The notes: generated by a model from the sequence alone, not told the origin. Numbered from the stretch's first letter, positions 53,976 to 64,000 are shown. The stretch: DNA of 64,000 bases from Acanthosepion pharaonis (GCA_903632075.3 CAHIKZ030000029.1:1082501-1146500); one strand, 5' to 3'. Made by a program: numbers and translations.

Positions 53976-54558
53976 TTAAACCTGGCTGGTTGTGCGGAAG
54001 TAGTCTGGACAATGCCCGAGGGGTTTTGTCCGTGTTATTGTAGACGGCTGAGCAGTGTTTGATGTTATTCCAGCGTCGACTGTTTGTTGCACTGGTGTAG
54101 GGGTCTCAGGTATTGCACTAGGTCTTGGAACTGGAATTGTTGGTGTATCCAGTTTCCTGAGAAATCGGCGATTTCGTAAGGTAATTCTACCTGATCCGTC
54201 AACTCTGATACGGTATTGGTGGTTGGGGAGGATTTCAATGACCTGACCTGTTGTGTCCCATCGACGGGTTGTTGGTCTTTGTAGTGCCACTATTTGTCCT
54301 TTTTTTTGAAGGGGGGTTTAAAGTGTGTGCTGTTCTGTTGTATCGCTCTATGAGACGAGCGTTCCGCCGGGACAAACTTATCTCACGATTTTGTGCTGCG
54401 GTTATCCAATTCGCGTGTGGCTTATAGAGTGTTGGGTGGGATGGTATGTAGTCACGTAGTCGGCGGTGGAGTAGTAGTTGAGCAGGGGATAGCCCAATGT
54501 TTTGAATGGGCGTATTCCTGTATTGGAGGATGGCTCTTGCTGCACGGTTATTATCCAA
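53976..54558 (-). pseudogene. gypsy-type integrase C-terminal region
   Basis: Two frames. The first (54235-54558) has RAARAILQYRNTPIQNIGLS and PAQLLLHRRLRDYIPSH, the usual helix after the integrase core in Ty3/gypsy elements. The second (53976-54290) has TTRRWDTTGQVIEILPNHQY and RIRVDGSGRITLRNRRFLRK, a small beta-barrel-like DNA-binding tail, then a Pro/Thr-rich end. A frameshift near 54290 separates them. The polypeptide would bind viral-like DNA ends or chromatin during integration. Confidence 0.8.
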
Positions 54559-54584
54559 TGATCCTTGGGCTCCTGTGTTGCCAT

Positions 54585-54893
54585 TTACGATTCTCTTGGC
54601 TGTTTTGACATGAGCTCTGCTCGACCATTGGATTGTGGGTAACCAGCAGATGATAACCTTTGTTTAACAGCCCAGTCTTGCAAAAATTGCTTGAATGGAA
54701 GAGATGTGAAGGGTGGCCCACCATCACTGCTGAGTTCCTCAGGAGCGCCGTAGGTTTGAAATATGTCTCGGCAAATCGAAATAATCCTTGAGGCATTAGC
54801 TTCTCCGTGGCTCAAGTGGTATAGATTCAGCCAGCCCGTTAACCTGTCAGCGCATGTTAAGTAACCATGGTTTCCAACATGGAAGATGTCCAT
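54585..54893 (-). pseudogene. gypsy-type integrase catalytic core (truncated)
   Basis: The 102-residue frame contains MDIFHVGNHGYLTCADRLTG (the Asp in the first strands), EELSSDGGPPFTSLPFKQFL (second catalytic Asp) and SSAGYPQSNGRAE (third acidic residue). This is the DDE arrangement of retroviral-type integrases with about 35 residues between the last two. A stop and frameshift just upstream and downstream separate it from neighbouring domains. Confidence 0.85.
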
Positions 54894-54911
54894 GACGATT
54901 TGCTGAAATGG

Positions 54912-55127
54912 CTAATCAGGAGATGGTGTCAAATTGATTGGCTCTTTTGGTTGACTCGGGGCAATTTTTGAGCAGAACGTACAACCTGCTCTAATATTAC
55001 GAATTGAAGCATTCATCTCGGGCCAATAAACAGATTCATTGGCACGTGCCTTCATGCCAACTTCGCCTTGATGTGCAGAATGTAGGCTATGTAATATTTT
55101 TTGCGCGTTGTGAGGTGGGGATAACAA
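54912..55127 (-). pseudogene. gypsy-type integrase zinc-binding (HHCC) domain
   Basis: The 71-residue frame has ILHSLHSAHQGEVGMKARAN, YWPEMNASIRNI and AGCTFCSKIAPSQPKEP, the H-x(3-4)-H...CxxC pattern that precedes the integrase core. PKEPINLTPSPD, after it, leads into the core, which is separated by a stop. Confidence 0.82.
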
Positions 55128-55573
55128 TTCTTTGATCTAAGAGCACTAACCCGTCGTCAACACTTAGGCGGTGCCTCACTTCCCAATATTCGCGGATTTC
55201 AGGTGCAGTGAGGATGCGCGTTCTTTGGAATCCGTTTTGTATTACTTCTATTAATTTTTGTATTGCGGGTCGCTGCGTCCCGCCGTACGGATAACGTCTG
55301 TTGAGATGAGCTCCAGGTTGTCATTTGCACCGAATGTTGCTAATAAGGTTTTGATTTGACCCAGTCATCCATGTTGTCAGACTCTATGATGTCTGATTGA
55401 GAGGGTTCAGCAGTGAATACATTTAGGAGTGCCTGTGAGATGTCTGCTGGGTTACGAGAGACAGCATCGGAGGCTCTGTGCCATTTCCCAGGGCAGTGCT
55501 GAATGGTGAATCTGTACCTGAGGGTTTTCTCCTTTAACCTGAATAATCGGGGTTTTGGATTTTACTAAGGTCT
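55128..55573 (-). pseudogene. Decayed RNase H-integrase linker
   Basis: This stretch lies between the RNase H and integrase fragments. Minus-strand frames are short and interrupted. Text such as HRLSVDDGLVLL (about 55137-55172) is typical of the region before the integrase zinc finger. Confidence 0.5.
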
Positions 55574-55828
55574 CTATCTCCGAATAATCCCTTTTAGTGG
55601 TTCATGATCTGTAACCACTATGAGATTCGGGCAACCCATTACAAAAATCCGACATTTTTCCAATGCCCATGCAATTGCTGCTGCTTCGCCTTCAATAGGT
55701 GCATATCTGCGTTCAGCATCAATGCAGAATCTGCTACCAGCAAATATCAGGCGCCAACCTTCAGGGCAGCAAACTGGGGCTTTGTCAGTGGTGCATGAGC
55801 AATACTTCTGCAGAAGTAGGAAGCCCAT
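55574..55828 (-). pseudogene. gypsy-type RNase H domain
   Basis: The 84-residue frame shows GFLLLQKYCSCT, GWRLIFAGSRFCIDAERRYA, PIEGEAAAIAWALEKCRIFV (catalytic Glu in the IE.E.. helix) and NLIVVTDHEPLKGI (catalytic Asp in TDH.PL). This is the Ty3/gypsy tethered RNase H. The first strand is degenerate. RNase H removes the RNA strand during reverse transcription. Confidence 0.82.
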
Positions 55829-55907
55829 TCCGTCTTTGCTCCAATCTGGGGCAAGGCAGGTTATTCTTTCTTTTGAAATGTTGCGATGCCTTTTCGGACT
55901 AAGTCAA

Positions 55908-56480
55908 CTATGACCTTCTTTGACTGCTGGAATGCATCCTCCAGGCTTTTATTCCATGTAAAGTGTGAGTCTCGTTTACGAGATCACGAAATGGAAGCAT
56001 GACTGGGCTTAGTGAATATGCCCAAGCGACTTGGTTGACCAGCCCAAACCATGATCTGGCATCGGTGAGTGTCTTTGGTATTGGGAAGCTCAATATTGCC
56101 TCCAGCATGGATTTAGAAGGGGTTACACCAGAAGATGTTATTTGGAGGCCCCCAAACTGCACCGTGTCTTGGCAAAATTGGAATTTTTCTCTATTTATTA
56201 CGATGCCGTTTTTTGCACAATGGAGGAGAAAATCGAAGGTGTGAAAAATGGCTCCTTCGATGTCAGAGTCATAGAGTAGGGTGTCATCCACGATTTTTAC
56301 TTTGCGGGGGATGTCTTTTATTACTTCATCATATCTTCGGGTGTAGGCATCGCCAGATGCTAGGTAACCTTGTGGCATTCTCAGGTACATGAACCTTCCC
56401 CATTCTGTGATGAAGGTGGTGAGTGGCTGGGACTCTTTATCTAAGGGGATGGAATGATATCCATCAACAGCATCCAACAC
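55908..56480 (-). pseudogene. gypsy-type reverse transcriptase core
   Basis: The 190-residue frame covers LDAVDGYHSIPLDKESQPLT (motif A, Asp), FITEWGRFMYLRMPQGYLAS (motif B region), RKVKIVDDTLLYDSDIEGAI (motif C, VDD at about residues 64-66), FLLHCAKNGIVINREKFQFC and VQFGGLQITSSGVTPSKSML, followed by the connection domain (DARSWFGLVNQVAWAYSLSP). The catalytic Asp pair is intact. Upstream palm sequence is in other frames (56618-56961). Confidence 0.88.
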
Positions 56481-56961
56481 TGTTTTCTTTTTGTTTAGGT
56501 GGCACTTGTAGTGCTAGCTGGAATGGTGACCCTGTATGGTGTGTTTCCCGTTTGCACTGTGAATTCAGGTGTTGGTAGTCTATGGTTCTTCGTGGTTTGC
56601 CATTTTTTTTGCGGTAATTACCATAGTGCTACACCAATCAGCGGGCATGCCAACGGGTACTGGGGGTTATGATACCCCTTTTCACATCTTCCCAAAGGGC
56701 CTGTCTTACGGGCTCTTTGAAGTGAAAAAGGCACAGGAATTGGGTTATGTCTTGCTTTGGGGACTGCTCCTTCTTTGAGGTGTATATGTGCAGTGGGGCC
56801 AGACATCGGTGGAATTCACCATTGTTCTTGAACGCCGTTTCGGCAAATTGATTTAATAGCCAATTCTTGAGCTTATCAATGTTTTGTTCTGTTGGAAGAA
56901 AAGGGAGTTTTTTGGGGCGTGTTGGAAGTTGTCCCTCGACTTTGCATTGTTTAGGGCTCAC
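56481..56961 (-). pseudogene. gypsy-type RT N-terminal region (frameshifted)
   Basis: Frames 56638-56961 and 56618-56806 carry PKQCKVEGQLPTRPKKLPFL, KLKNWLLNQFAETAFKNNGE, SGPTAHIHLKEGAVPKARHN (the peptide leading to the RT finger), and after another break text equivalent to TTWCST.VI. with KK.G.PR. Several indels separate the pieces. Confidence 0.7.
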
Positions 56962-57280
56962 GTCCGATTTTTTTATGTGTGCTTGTCGAGGGCATGTGTT
57001 GCATTGTTGTTTGGGGTAATATTGTAGTTGTTGGTTTCGGGAAGTCTTTGGACAGTATCCCTACATCAATGCAGGCTGCTTTGCTGAAGTATAGCCGCTG
57101 AATCTTTTTGCATATGTATAGGGCTTGTTTAGTTGTTCTTCCTTGGACGATGAATTCCACGGGGAGCCAACCCTGACATACAAGCGTAAAGCCTCCCACA
57201 GCTCGGACGACTTTTCTTGATGGAATGAGGTTGTCGATAGTGAGCCCCATATTCAGAAGGTGCTTAAGTCCCCGAGACAT
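56951..57280 (-). pseudogene. Protease C-terminal part and protease-RT spacer
   Basis: The frame has SRGLKHLLNMGLTIDNLIPS, RAVGGFTLVCQGWLPVEFIV and GRTTKQALYICKKIQRLYFS: retropepsin beta-strand-rich sequence, then the spacer to RT. It continues the DSGA-containing frame after a 1-nt shift at about 57265. Confidence 0.7.
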
Positions 57281-57564
57281 ATGGTGGCCCCACTGTCAGG
57301 AAAGATTGTCATCCTAGTGCTGTGATTTCTGGGGATATTCTTAATTTGTCTGGGATCCGGTTTTGGCGAAAATGGAACAACATATGCATCAATTTCCCTT
57401 ATCTGGCCTGTGTCTTTAGACGTATACGTGCCTGTCGTTTGATTGAATGTGATGTGGGCGATAAGTGTGTCCATGGCGGCTTCATTAGCCTCTAGGCTTT
57501 TTCCTGACCGCTTGAGCTGGTTTCTTAGCCCGGCATACCCTCGATAGGTGATTGGGCTTCCCAC
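57253..57564 (-). pseudogene. gypsy-type aspartic protease, N-terminal part
   Basis: Overlaps the gag frame by about 80 nt in the +1 frame. It contains MTIFPDSGATICLGDLS (DSGA, the catalytic Asp of retropepsins) near the end. Upstream are ITFNQTTGTYTSKD and EIDAYVVPFSPKPDP. The protease would process the polyprotein. Ends prematurely at a stop after a 1-nt shift. Confidence 0.8.
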
Positions 57565-58564
57565 AATTACTACATGTTTGTCCCCATGCTGGGCATTTTA
57601 GCCGGCGTGATTCAGTTCCTGAGGTGCCATGCTGGTGGCTGCCACAACCTAAGCAAGCCTGGTGGTTTGGTTTAACATTGCAGTTGCAATAGGTGCTGGT
57701 ACGGATCGCCTCGTTGGCTTGTGGTGTACCCTTCTGTCTGCGGTATGTTGATAGCCGAGCAGCAGCTGTATCTGAAGCACTGGCCATTGAGGTTTGGTCC
57801 CGCAATGCTGATTCAAATGCCTCAGCATGACGGATATTTTGTTCAAGGGATTTAAGTGCCCCAGCTTTGGCCAGTAGGTCAGCCTGGAGTGTGTCATTTG
57901 CTATTCCACGGATGATCTGGTCCTTGATGTATATATCAGACAGGTCATGTTCACACGAGGGGCAGGTAAAGTTACAATCAACGGCTACGGCTCTGAGGCG
58001 GACAAGGTAACTTTGTATTGGCTCATCAGCATCCTGAGACATGGAGGCAAAAGCAAGGCGATGGACAATAGGACTTGACCTCTGGGTGACCAACACTTCT
58101 ACCATGTCAAGTAGATTATCAGGATCAGTGGTAAAGAAGTCAGGGTGTGTGTTGATTATGGCATTTTGCACAGCCTCATCAGCACAATTGTATAGGTGAA
58201 TATTACCTTGGGAGTTTGGCATATTTGTCATCTTGGTAAAGACATCCCAGTCAATTCGGAACTTCCTGAATTGCTGTGGTGTCATCTCGAGATTGAGATG
58301 AGGAGGCTTGGCTGCTAGTGCCTGAATGCGGGTTGTCTGGGTGGTGGATTCCTTAGCCTGCTTAATGATACACAGGGCTTCTCCCATTAATGTGACTCCC
58401 AGCTCCTTAAGCATAGATCGATCCAGCATTTGAAGGCTCTCGATTGTCAGCTTCTCGTCCGCAAACCTTGTTGCATGAGTTTTGGCCGAGTCGGTGGATA
58501 TGCCTGCTTCAATGAAGAAGAGTTCCCAATTTTCAGGTGTCATAAATCCTGTTCGCAGCGCCAT
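57485..58564 (-). CDS. gypsy-type Gag with SAM-like N-terminus and CCHC knuckle
   Basis: This 359-residue frame is intact. It forms the retrotransposon capsid/nucleocapsid. The first ATG (58562-58564) uses the last base of the LTR as its A, so the primer-binding site is translated (Ala-Leu-Arg-Thr-Gly). Residues about 8-72 look like a sterile alpha motif domain: ENWELFFIEAGIS, ATRFADEKLTIESL, LDRSMLKELGVTLMGEAL. The middle is helical capsid-like sequence (FRKFRIDWDVFTKMTN ... QSYLVRLRAVAVDCNFTCPS). Near the C-terminus are CLGCGSHQHG and CSNCGKPNHLSRVC (about 331-344, CX2CX4HX4C). TTG codons further upstream in the LTR lie in the same frame but a TGA stop is close by. Confidence 0.85.
   Translation of the reverse strand: MALRTGFMTPENWELFFIEAGISTDSAKTHATRFADEKLTIESLQMLDRSMLKELGVTLMGEALCIIKQAKESTTQTTRIQALAAKPPHLNLEMTPQQFRKFRIDWDVFTKMTNMPNSQGNIHLYNCADEAVQNAIINTHPDFFTTDPDNLLDMVEVLVTQRSSPIVHRLAFASMSQDADEPIQSYLVRLRAVAVDCNFTCPSCEHDLSDIYIKDQIIRGIANDTLQADLLAKAGALKSLEQNIRHAEAFESALRDQTSMASASDTAAARLSTYRRQKGTPQANEAIRTSTYCNCNVKPNHQACLGCGSHQHGTSGTESRRLKCPAWGQTCSNCGKPNHLSRVCRAKKPAQAVRKKPRG
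58546..58563 (-). other. Primer-binding site of the LTR retrotransposon
   Basis: TGGCGCTGCGAACAGGAT on the minus strand starts immediately after the LTR end (...TTCGACA). TGG is complementary to a tRNA CCA tail, as in most LTR elements. The tRNA species is not assigned. Confidence 0.75.
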
Positions 58565-58836
58565 GTCGAACAATCACGTGGTCAAGATAACCACTCAGTT
58601 GTGGAGCAAGCTGAGTGAAGACTAATTCAACATAGAGACAGAGCTATTTATGGTGCAATGGAGCATCTCATTATGCTAAAGTGGGATAGTCCATTGCTTG
58701 GGCTGTGATTGGCTGCTGGTACCTGAGTGGAAGTATTACTATATAAATACTAGCATGATTTCTCAGTTTGCAGGATATGTATTAAGTTACAACCTGCTTT
58801 ATTTTTTTTTGGTCTTTTTATTATTGTTATTCCAGA
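58564..58836 (-). mobile_element. 5' LTR of gypsy-type element
   Basis: 273 bp matching the split LTR at 46371-46425 plus 53666-53920, except for a 37-bp deletion and minor changes. It contains CTATATAAATAC and a CTGCTTTATT segment (AATAAAGCAG on the element strand). The outer end reads TTCCAGA, not the expected TTCTACA. Confidence 0.9.
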
Positions 58837-58844
58837 TAAACTGG

Positions 58845-58955
58845 ACACAAAACTAATACAAAAGGTTAAGCTTTAAATGCGAATCATCGCAAACAATTCA
58901 AATAGTATACAAAAACCTCCAGATCCGTTATGAATGAATTGATCCTTGTTTTTAA
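58845..58955. repeat. Interspersed repeat family D, copy 2
   Basis: ACACAAAACTAATACAAAAGG ... CAAACAATTCAAATAGTATA ... GATCCGTTATGAATGAATTG is inverted relative to 25836-25960. It directly adjoins the LTR end, so the LTR element may have inserted in or next to this repeat. Confidence 0.75.
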
Positions 58956-59034
58956 ATTATTGTTTATTCTAATTTTGGAAGCATGTTTTCATTAAACATC
59001 TCATTATCTAGCTATATATATTTTATATGCATTT

Positions 59035-59035
<1 letters not shown>

Positions 59036-59072
<37 letters not shown>

Positions 59073-59085
59073 CGTGCGTGCGCGC
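59036..59085. repeat. (TA)n/(TG)n microsatellite
   Basis: AT run then GTGTGTGTGTGTGCGTGCGTGC-like sequence. Confidence 0.95.
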
Positions 59086-59871
59086 TTGCGTATGTGTGAT
59101 GATACAATATGTCAATCCGTACGGAATTTCCAAGAGGATATAGATATAGAACCAGGGAAAACTCTATGTCAAAATTATAATTAATTAAAGAATATCAAAC
59201 TCTTAAAATCCCATAGGTAATTATTTTTAATTAATGAGAGTTCTAAAAAAGCAGCTTTCAATGTTCAAGATCTACAAACGCATATGTAATGGAAATAAAT
59301 ATTCCCGGTTAAACTCAAGAGATATTGCTATCTTATTCAGAGAGTGGGAAAAAGACAGAAAGTCATGACCTATTTTGATATCTTGACCTCATTATGTTAT
59401 TTGAGGAATGGCTTAAAATGTAGTTAGTTCAATGTGAATTGCAAAATATTTCGTCTGGATCCGTCAACGGCGAAATTTCAATGCTGATATATTTCATTCG
59501 TCAAATTATCTGTAAATAATATTAAAAGAGAACATTTTTAAAGATTTCGAAATTAGCAAATAAGCTTTTTATATAATTATCCAAGAAATTTAAATTGAAA
59601 TACCTAAGAGATTTGAATTAAATGATTATTAATTGTACTCAGAGAAAGATATTTATAAAGGTTATATACCTAGAGTCCTGAACTTTTATATCCTAGATGT
59701 ATTTATTAAGATTTAGCAGGATACGAAAATACTTCAACCTAAGGTAAAGTTATATCGGGGTTAATCCCCTAGTGTATATTTATTAAGTCTATGAGTTTTG
59801 TTAAAGAAGTATTCCTCATTAAGTTTAAGAAGACCCGTTTAACCCGGTAATAGGGTTAAACGTGCCTCATT

Positions 59872-59873
<2 letters not shown>
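59086..59873. other. No gene seen
   Basis: AT-rich sequence without a usable reading frame or matched repeat. Confidence 0.55.

Positions 59874-59920
<47 letters not shown>
59874..59920. repeat. (TA)n microsatellite
   Basis: AT run of about 47 bp. Confidence 0.97.
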
Positions 59921-59922
<2 letters not shown>

Positions 59923-60256
59923 GAATTTTAAAAGTCAGGTCTATACTCCCACTCTTCCTATAAGCCTAAAGCACCTTAAGTAGAGAATCACTCTGGAGCT
60001 GGAGAATGTTACGCAAGACATGCTACAGTGTGTTTGGCAGGAACTGGACTACCGATTTTATGTGTGTCGTGTCACAGTTGGGGTGGACATATATTCACAG
60101 CTTTGTAAAATCCGTTATAAAATCTACACCCCTTTCTTGTTCGTATTTTGACAAACAAATATTTTCTTTTTCAAAAGAAGCTTATGTATTTCGTTTCCCT
60201 GAGACTTGTAGTTACTTAGATACTCACATTTTAAATTATATCAATTATTTGAACCA

Positions 60257-60860
<604 letters not shown>

Positions 60861-61251
60861 GTTAGAATAAACTACAACAATCAACCCAAAATTGAATAAA
60901 TAGCTTTAATTATCTTCCAAAACCAAATTAGAACTATTAAATAATCGATGTAAACAAATTTTTACTACGTTAATAAAAACACCGATTAATATAAAAATAA
61001 TAAATAAATATATAAGATAAGAAATAAAAATAAAAAATAAAAAATAAATAAAAACAAGACAAATAATTTAACCCAAATAAATAAATAAACAAATAAACAA
61101 CTTCCGGTAAAATAACCGCCAAAAGAGACTACCCACAATGCACCACTTACCCGTATATATAAATAGCCGAGAAAAATAACAGCACTCGTGGCCTGACGAT
61201 TTCATCTAGCATGAAACAGACTGTCGCCTCTAAGTGTTGACTTCTATATTC

Positions 61252-61254
<3 letters not shown>
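60861..61254 (+). mobile_element. Interspersed repeat family B, copy 2
   Basis: Colinear with 15163-15512, with extra A-rich sequence in the middle: CAACCCAAAATTGAATAAAT, TTTTTACTACGTTAA, ACTTCCGGTAAAATAACCGC, AATGCACCACTTACCCGTAT and ATGAAACAGACTGTCGCCTC. Ends at a (TA)n tract, as copy 1 does. Confidence 0.8.
61190..61228 (+). ncRNA. Hammerhead-like ribozyme motif (family B, copy 2)
   Basis: GGC, CTGACGA, stem II region, GAAA, CAGACTGT, C, GCC. Core, helix I (GGC/GCC), helix III (ACAG/CUGU) and the GUC triplet (C at 61225) are identical to copy 1. Stem II has lost one pair by a G-to-T change. Confidence 0.55.

Positions 61255-61315
<61 letters not shown>
61255..61315. repeat. (TA)n microsatellite
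   Basis: AT run of about 61 bp following repeat family B. Confidence 0.97.
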
Positions 61316-61316
<1 letters not shown>

Positions 61317-62285
61317 CGTGTGACACACTGAGGTAAATTAAGTACGAGGCATGATTTGTCTGTTATATAACAAAATCATCAGACCACGATTAGTATTTAG
61401 TATTTCATTTTAATTCTCAATATTGTATTACTATTTTGCTCATCTTGTTTGGTATTGTCAGAAGCTTTCGATTCTCTGGCCATCATCAGGTGTTCGTTAA
61501 TATGGCTTATCTGCTGTTCATTCCTATATTTATTTCCCTGTGATATTATTGTTACGTTCCATCTGGACCGGTGCTTCACTACTTGTTTCAAGGATTGAAC
61601 TCATAGACAACTAGGATGGGAGTAACCAACTTTATGCAATACGCTACAGTCCCGGAAGACATTTGGGGGTGTGTTTTTGTTGCCTTAAATATCAGGCTTC
61701 GTGCATCTTCATTTTAAATATCTGAGTTTAAAAAAGGAAGCGATTCAGGCGGTATATTAAACATTATCAGGGAAAGTCATCGCTTGTCTCTCCAGAGGCC
61801 ACCGATATCATTGCTGTTTTTAAAACGCTCAATTCCTCGCCTAAGACAATCACATCCGAGCAGTTAAAAAGAAAATCAGATAAATAATAAAAAATAATAA
61901 TAAAAAATAGCTATAATCTATTTATCCTTCGAACCAAAACGTATGTACGACAGACGCCGTTTGATTCGAGATACTGCCTGAAATGAAGAAGTTGTTTTTG
62001 ATTGGCTACTGTAAGATTGGCAGCAATGGCGAAGATGGAGGCGTTCTTTGCTGCATGAAATACAAGAAATAAAAAAAAAATATATTACTCTTTCTCTTTT
62101 TTTTGTGGTTTTAAAATTTGCATCGGTGAGATTTTGGTTTCGTTTTAGCTTATTTGCTTTTATTATTTTATTTTTTCGTTTACACGTGATGGAATGGCTG
62201 CGGTATTAAAACGGTTGATTGAAGATTAATTAATAAAAAAAAAGTCCTATTTCAGTTGGGTAAAATATGGAAAGCGTAATTATTT
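61316..62285. other. No gene seen; one partial hammerhead-like core
   Basis: Mixed AT-rich sequence. On the minus strand, CCTGATGATGGCC ... ATCGAAAGCTTCTGAC near 61455-61492 has CUGAUGA and CGAAA spaced as in the other motifs, but helix I and II pairing is weak. No credible reading frame. Confidence 0.5.
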
Positions 62286-63115
62286 TGAGAAAGATGACAA
62301 ATAAAAGAAGATGGTAAAGAAAAAAATTTAAAAAGATAAGAGAAAGAAAATGATAGTTGATCGAAAAAGAATGAATGCATGTAAACGATGCATCAAGAAA
62401 AGGATAAACGGAGAGAAAGAAAAACAACATATGAATCGATGAAAAGGAAGGAAAATGATTTAAGACAGAGAAAGAAAAAGGAAGGTAAGAAAATAAAGAC
62501 AAAATCGAGGAATAGTAAATAAGAAAAATGGTGGCTCACAGAAAAAGGAAAACAAGGTAAGAAAAGAGAAATAAAAATGAAGAACAAGAAAAAAAACGAT
62601 TTAGAATAAAGACAAATGAAGAAAAAATGGAGGAATAGTAAATAAAAATGGTGGCTCATAGAGAAAGGAAAACAAGGTAAGAAAAGAGAAATAAAAATGA
62701 AGGAAGAACAAGAAAAAAAAAGAAAAAAAAAGATTTAGAATAGAGAAAGAAAAACGAAGGTAAGAAAATGAAGACAAAATGGAGGAATAGTAAATAAGAA
62801 AAATGATTGCGTAGAGAAAGAGTAAAAACAAGGCAAGAAAAGAGAAATAAAAATGAGGGAAGAACAAGAAATATAGGATATAGAAATAAAAATGAAGGAC
62901 AAGAAATTAAAAAAAAAAGAGTGGAATAAAAAAGAAAAGTAAACGATTGAAGATAGAGAAAGGCAGAAGCAATAAGACAAAAATACGAAATTTGAAGAAA
63001 AAAAAACAGAAAGAAAATTCAAAGAAAAAAGGATAAGTGCCAAACTGGAGGCGAAATATTGAAGGAAATTGAAAGATAAAGTTGAAGAAAGAAAGAAAAC
63101 GATCAATTGAATAAA
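62286..63115. repeat. Polypurine tract with about 140-bp tandem unit
   Basis: GATTTAAGACAGAGAAAG / GATTTAGAATAAAG / GATTTAGAATAGAG start three units near 62457, 62599 and 62732. Each contains AGGAATAGTAAATA, GGAAAACAAGGTAAGAAAAG and AGAGAAATAAAAATGA. Minus-strand Phe/Ser/Leu frames are artefacts. Confidence 0.85.
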
Positions 63116-63199
63116 TACCTTTCTTCAGAGGGTTCTGAAAATAATAAAGAGAATATATTGAAAGAAAAAAATTAATATCACAATGAGCTTCAATAGGAA

Positions 63200-63203
<4 letters not shown>

Positions 63204-63259
<56 letters not shown>

Positions 63260-63348
63260 AGTAAAAATGTAAAAGTGTTCAATTTTAGTTTCGCTCTATC
63301 TCTGATATTGAAACCTTTAACCCATAAATATAGTATAACTTAAAACCG

Positions 63349-63391
<43 letters not shown>
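63204..63391. repeat. Two (TA)n tracts
   Basis: AT runs at 63204-63256 and 63355-63391. The second abuts repeat family C. Confidence 0.95.
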
Positions 63392-63393
<2 letters not shown>

Positions 63394-63780
63394 AACAATA
63401 AAAAAATATTAAAAAATTAAAATCTTCTGACACATTGGTTGTAAATTAATATTCTTTCTTTTTTTTTATTATTATTTAATTTAGATTCCTCGGCTAGTTT
63501 CGGCCAAAATGGACATCATCGGGAGAAGAAATATTTCTGCTTGCTGGTAGCAGTAAACTACAGAAATGAATGTCTTGATGGAGAAAATGAACTTTTGTCT
63601 GTAGTTTTCATTTATTTTTTTATCTTTTTAACATGAATCTTTTTACATTCTTTGTGTTGGTCAAACAGTCTCTTTTAAGTTCTTATTTGAGATAAGAGCT
63701 GGATGGATCTATGCTTCTCTGAATTCCTTTGGTCAGTTTGACAGTTTTATTGGTCCTGGTGAGGGGATGTGTCTCTGTTT
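63392..63780. mobile_element. Interspersed repeat family C, copy 2
   Basis: Colinear with 26132-26536: GAACAATAAAAAAATATT, GTAGCAGTAAACTACAGAAA, GAATGTCTTGATGGAGAAAA, GAGCTGGATGGATCTATGCT and TTTGACAGTTTTATTGGTCC. Starts right after (TA)n. Confidence 0.82.
63488..63527 (-). ncRNA. Hammerhead-like motif with U4C change (family C, copy 2)
   Basis: Minus strand: TTCTC, CCGATGA, T, GTCCA-TTT-TGGCC, GAAA, CTAGCC, GAGGA. Same layout and same core U-to-C change as 26230-26270. Helix I (UUCUC/GAGGA) is kept. Confidence 0.45.
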
Positions 63781-64000
63781 AGTGTTTGTGTGTCAGTGTT
63801 ATTTGGTTCTTAGGGATTGAGTGAGCATGCTGTAAGCGTAAGTATTGCTGTGGGTGTGTGTTATCATTTGGCTCAGTAGGGAGTGAGTGAGTATGATGTG
63901 TGTAAGTTTGTATATTCGTGTGGGTGTGTGTATAAGTGTGAGGTCTCAACACCTCCGTAAGCATGTCTCTCTTGTGTGGGTGAGAAATGTGGGTAGGTTT
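63781..64000. other. GT-rich sequence, no gene seen
   Basis: GTGTGTGT-rich with GAGTGAGTGAGTATGATGTG-type repeats. No supported feature. Confidence 0.5.

Noticed and set aside
59460..59480. GATCCGTCAACGGCGAAAT as a further hammerhead-like core
   Set aside because: It lacks CTGANGA on either strand at a usable distance. Only CGAAAT is present.

Overview
The window looks like intergenic DNA from an AT-rich, repeat-saturated animal genome. I recognise no intact host protein-coding gene, rRNA or functional tRNA. The readable coding sequence belongs almost entirely to transposable elements: a Tx1-type LINE, fragments of at least two other LINE families, a Ty3/gypsy-type LTR retrotransposon, a Penelope-like element, Tc1/mariner relics and tRNA-derived SINEs. 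This mix, with very long (CTTT)n and (TA)n tracts, suggests an invertebrate metazoan, possibly a mollusc and perhaps a cephalopod. The taxon is inference.

Layout. 0.18-7.8 kb is a giant polypyrimidine (CTTT)n array with higher-order repeats. 7.8-12.2 kb holds LINE tails, a 430-bp direct repeat and Helitron-like sequence. 12.3-20 kb is a cluster of foldback/inverted-repeat elements separated by (TA)n tracts. 20-31.9 kb carries SINE-like modules, LINE 3' ends, Tc1 relics and a pair of LTR-like repeats. 32.3-38.6 kb has Helitron-like sequence, a minisatellite and polypurine tracts. 38.8-43.4 kb has LINE fragments, a second tRNA-cored foldback and polypurine minisatellites. 43.8-46.3 kb is a decayed Penelope-like element with inverted arms. 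46.37-58.84 kb is an LTR retrotransposon (minus strand) whose 3' LTR was split by a full-length, roughly 7.2-kb Tx1-type LINE (minus strand), with a 14-bp target duplication. 58.8-64 kb returns to (TA)n, polypurine DNA and second copies of repeat families seen earlier.

The most interesting shared signal is a set of hammerhead-ribozyme-like motifs: CTGANGA, a stem, CGAAA, a palindromic or self-complementary helix III, then an NUH cleavage triplet. They recur at the ends of several unrelated-looking repeat families, including both arms of the Penelope-like element and both arms of two foldback elements with a tRNA-like core. Most have one extra or mismatched nucleotide between the conserved GA and stem II, so they may be a variant class. 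A second signal is technical. Between 4.4 and 6.4 kb the low-complexity array contains short islands that match, in order and at a nearly constant offset of about 3.4 kb, the unique sequence at 7.9-9.8 kb. This points to a consensus or assembly artefact.
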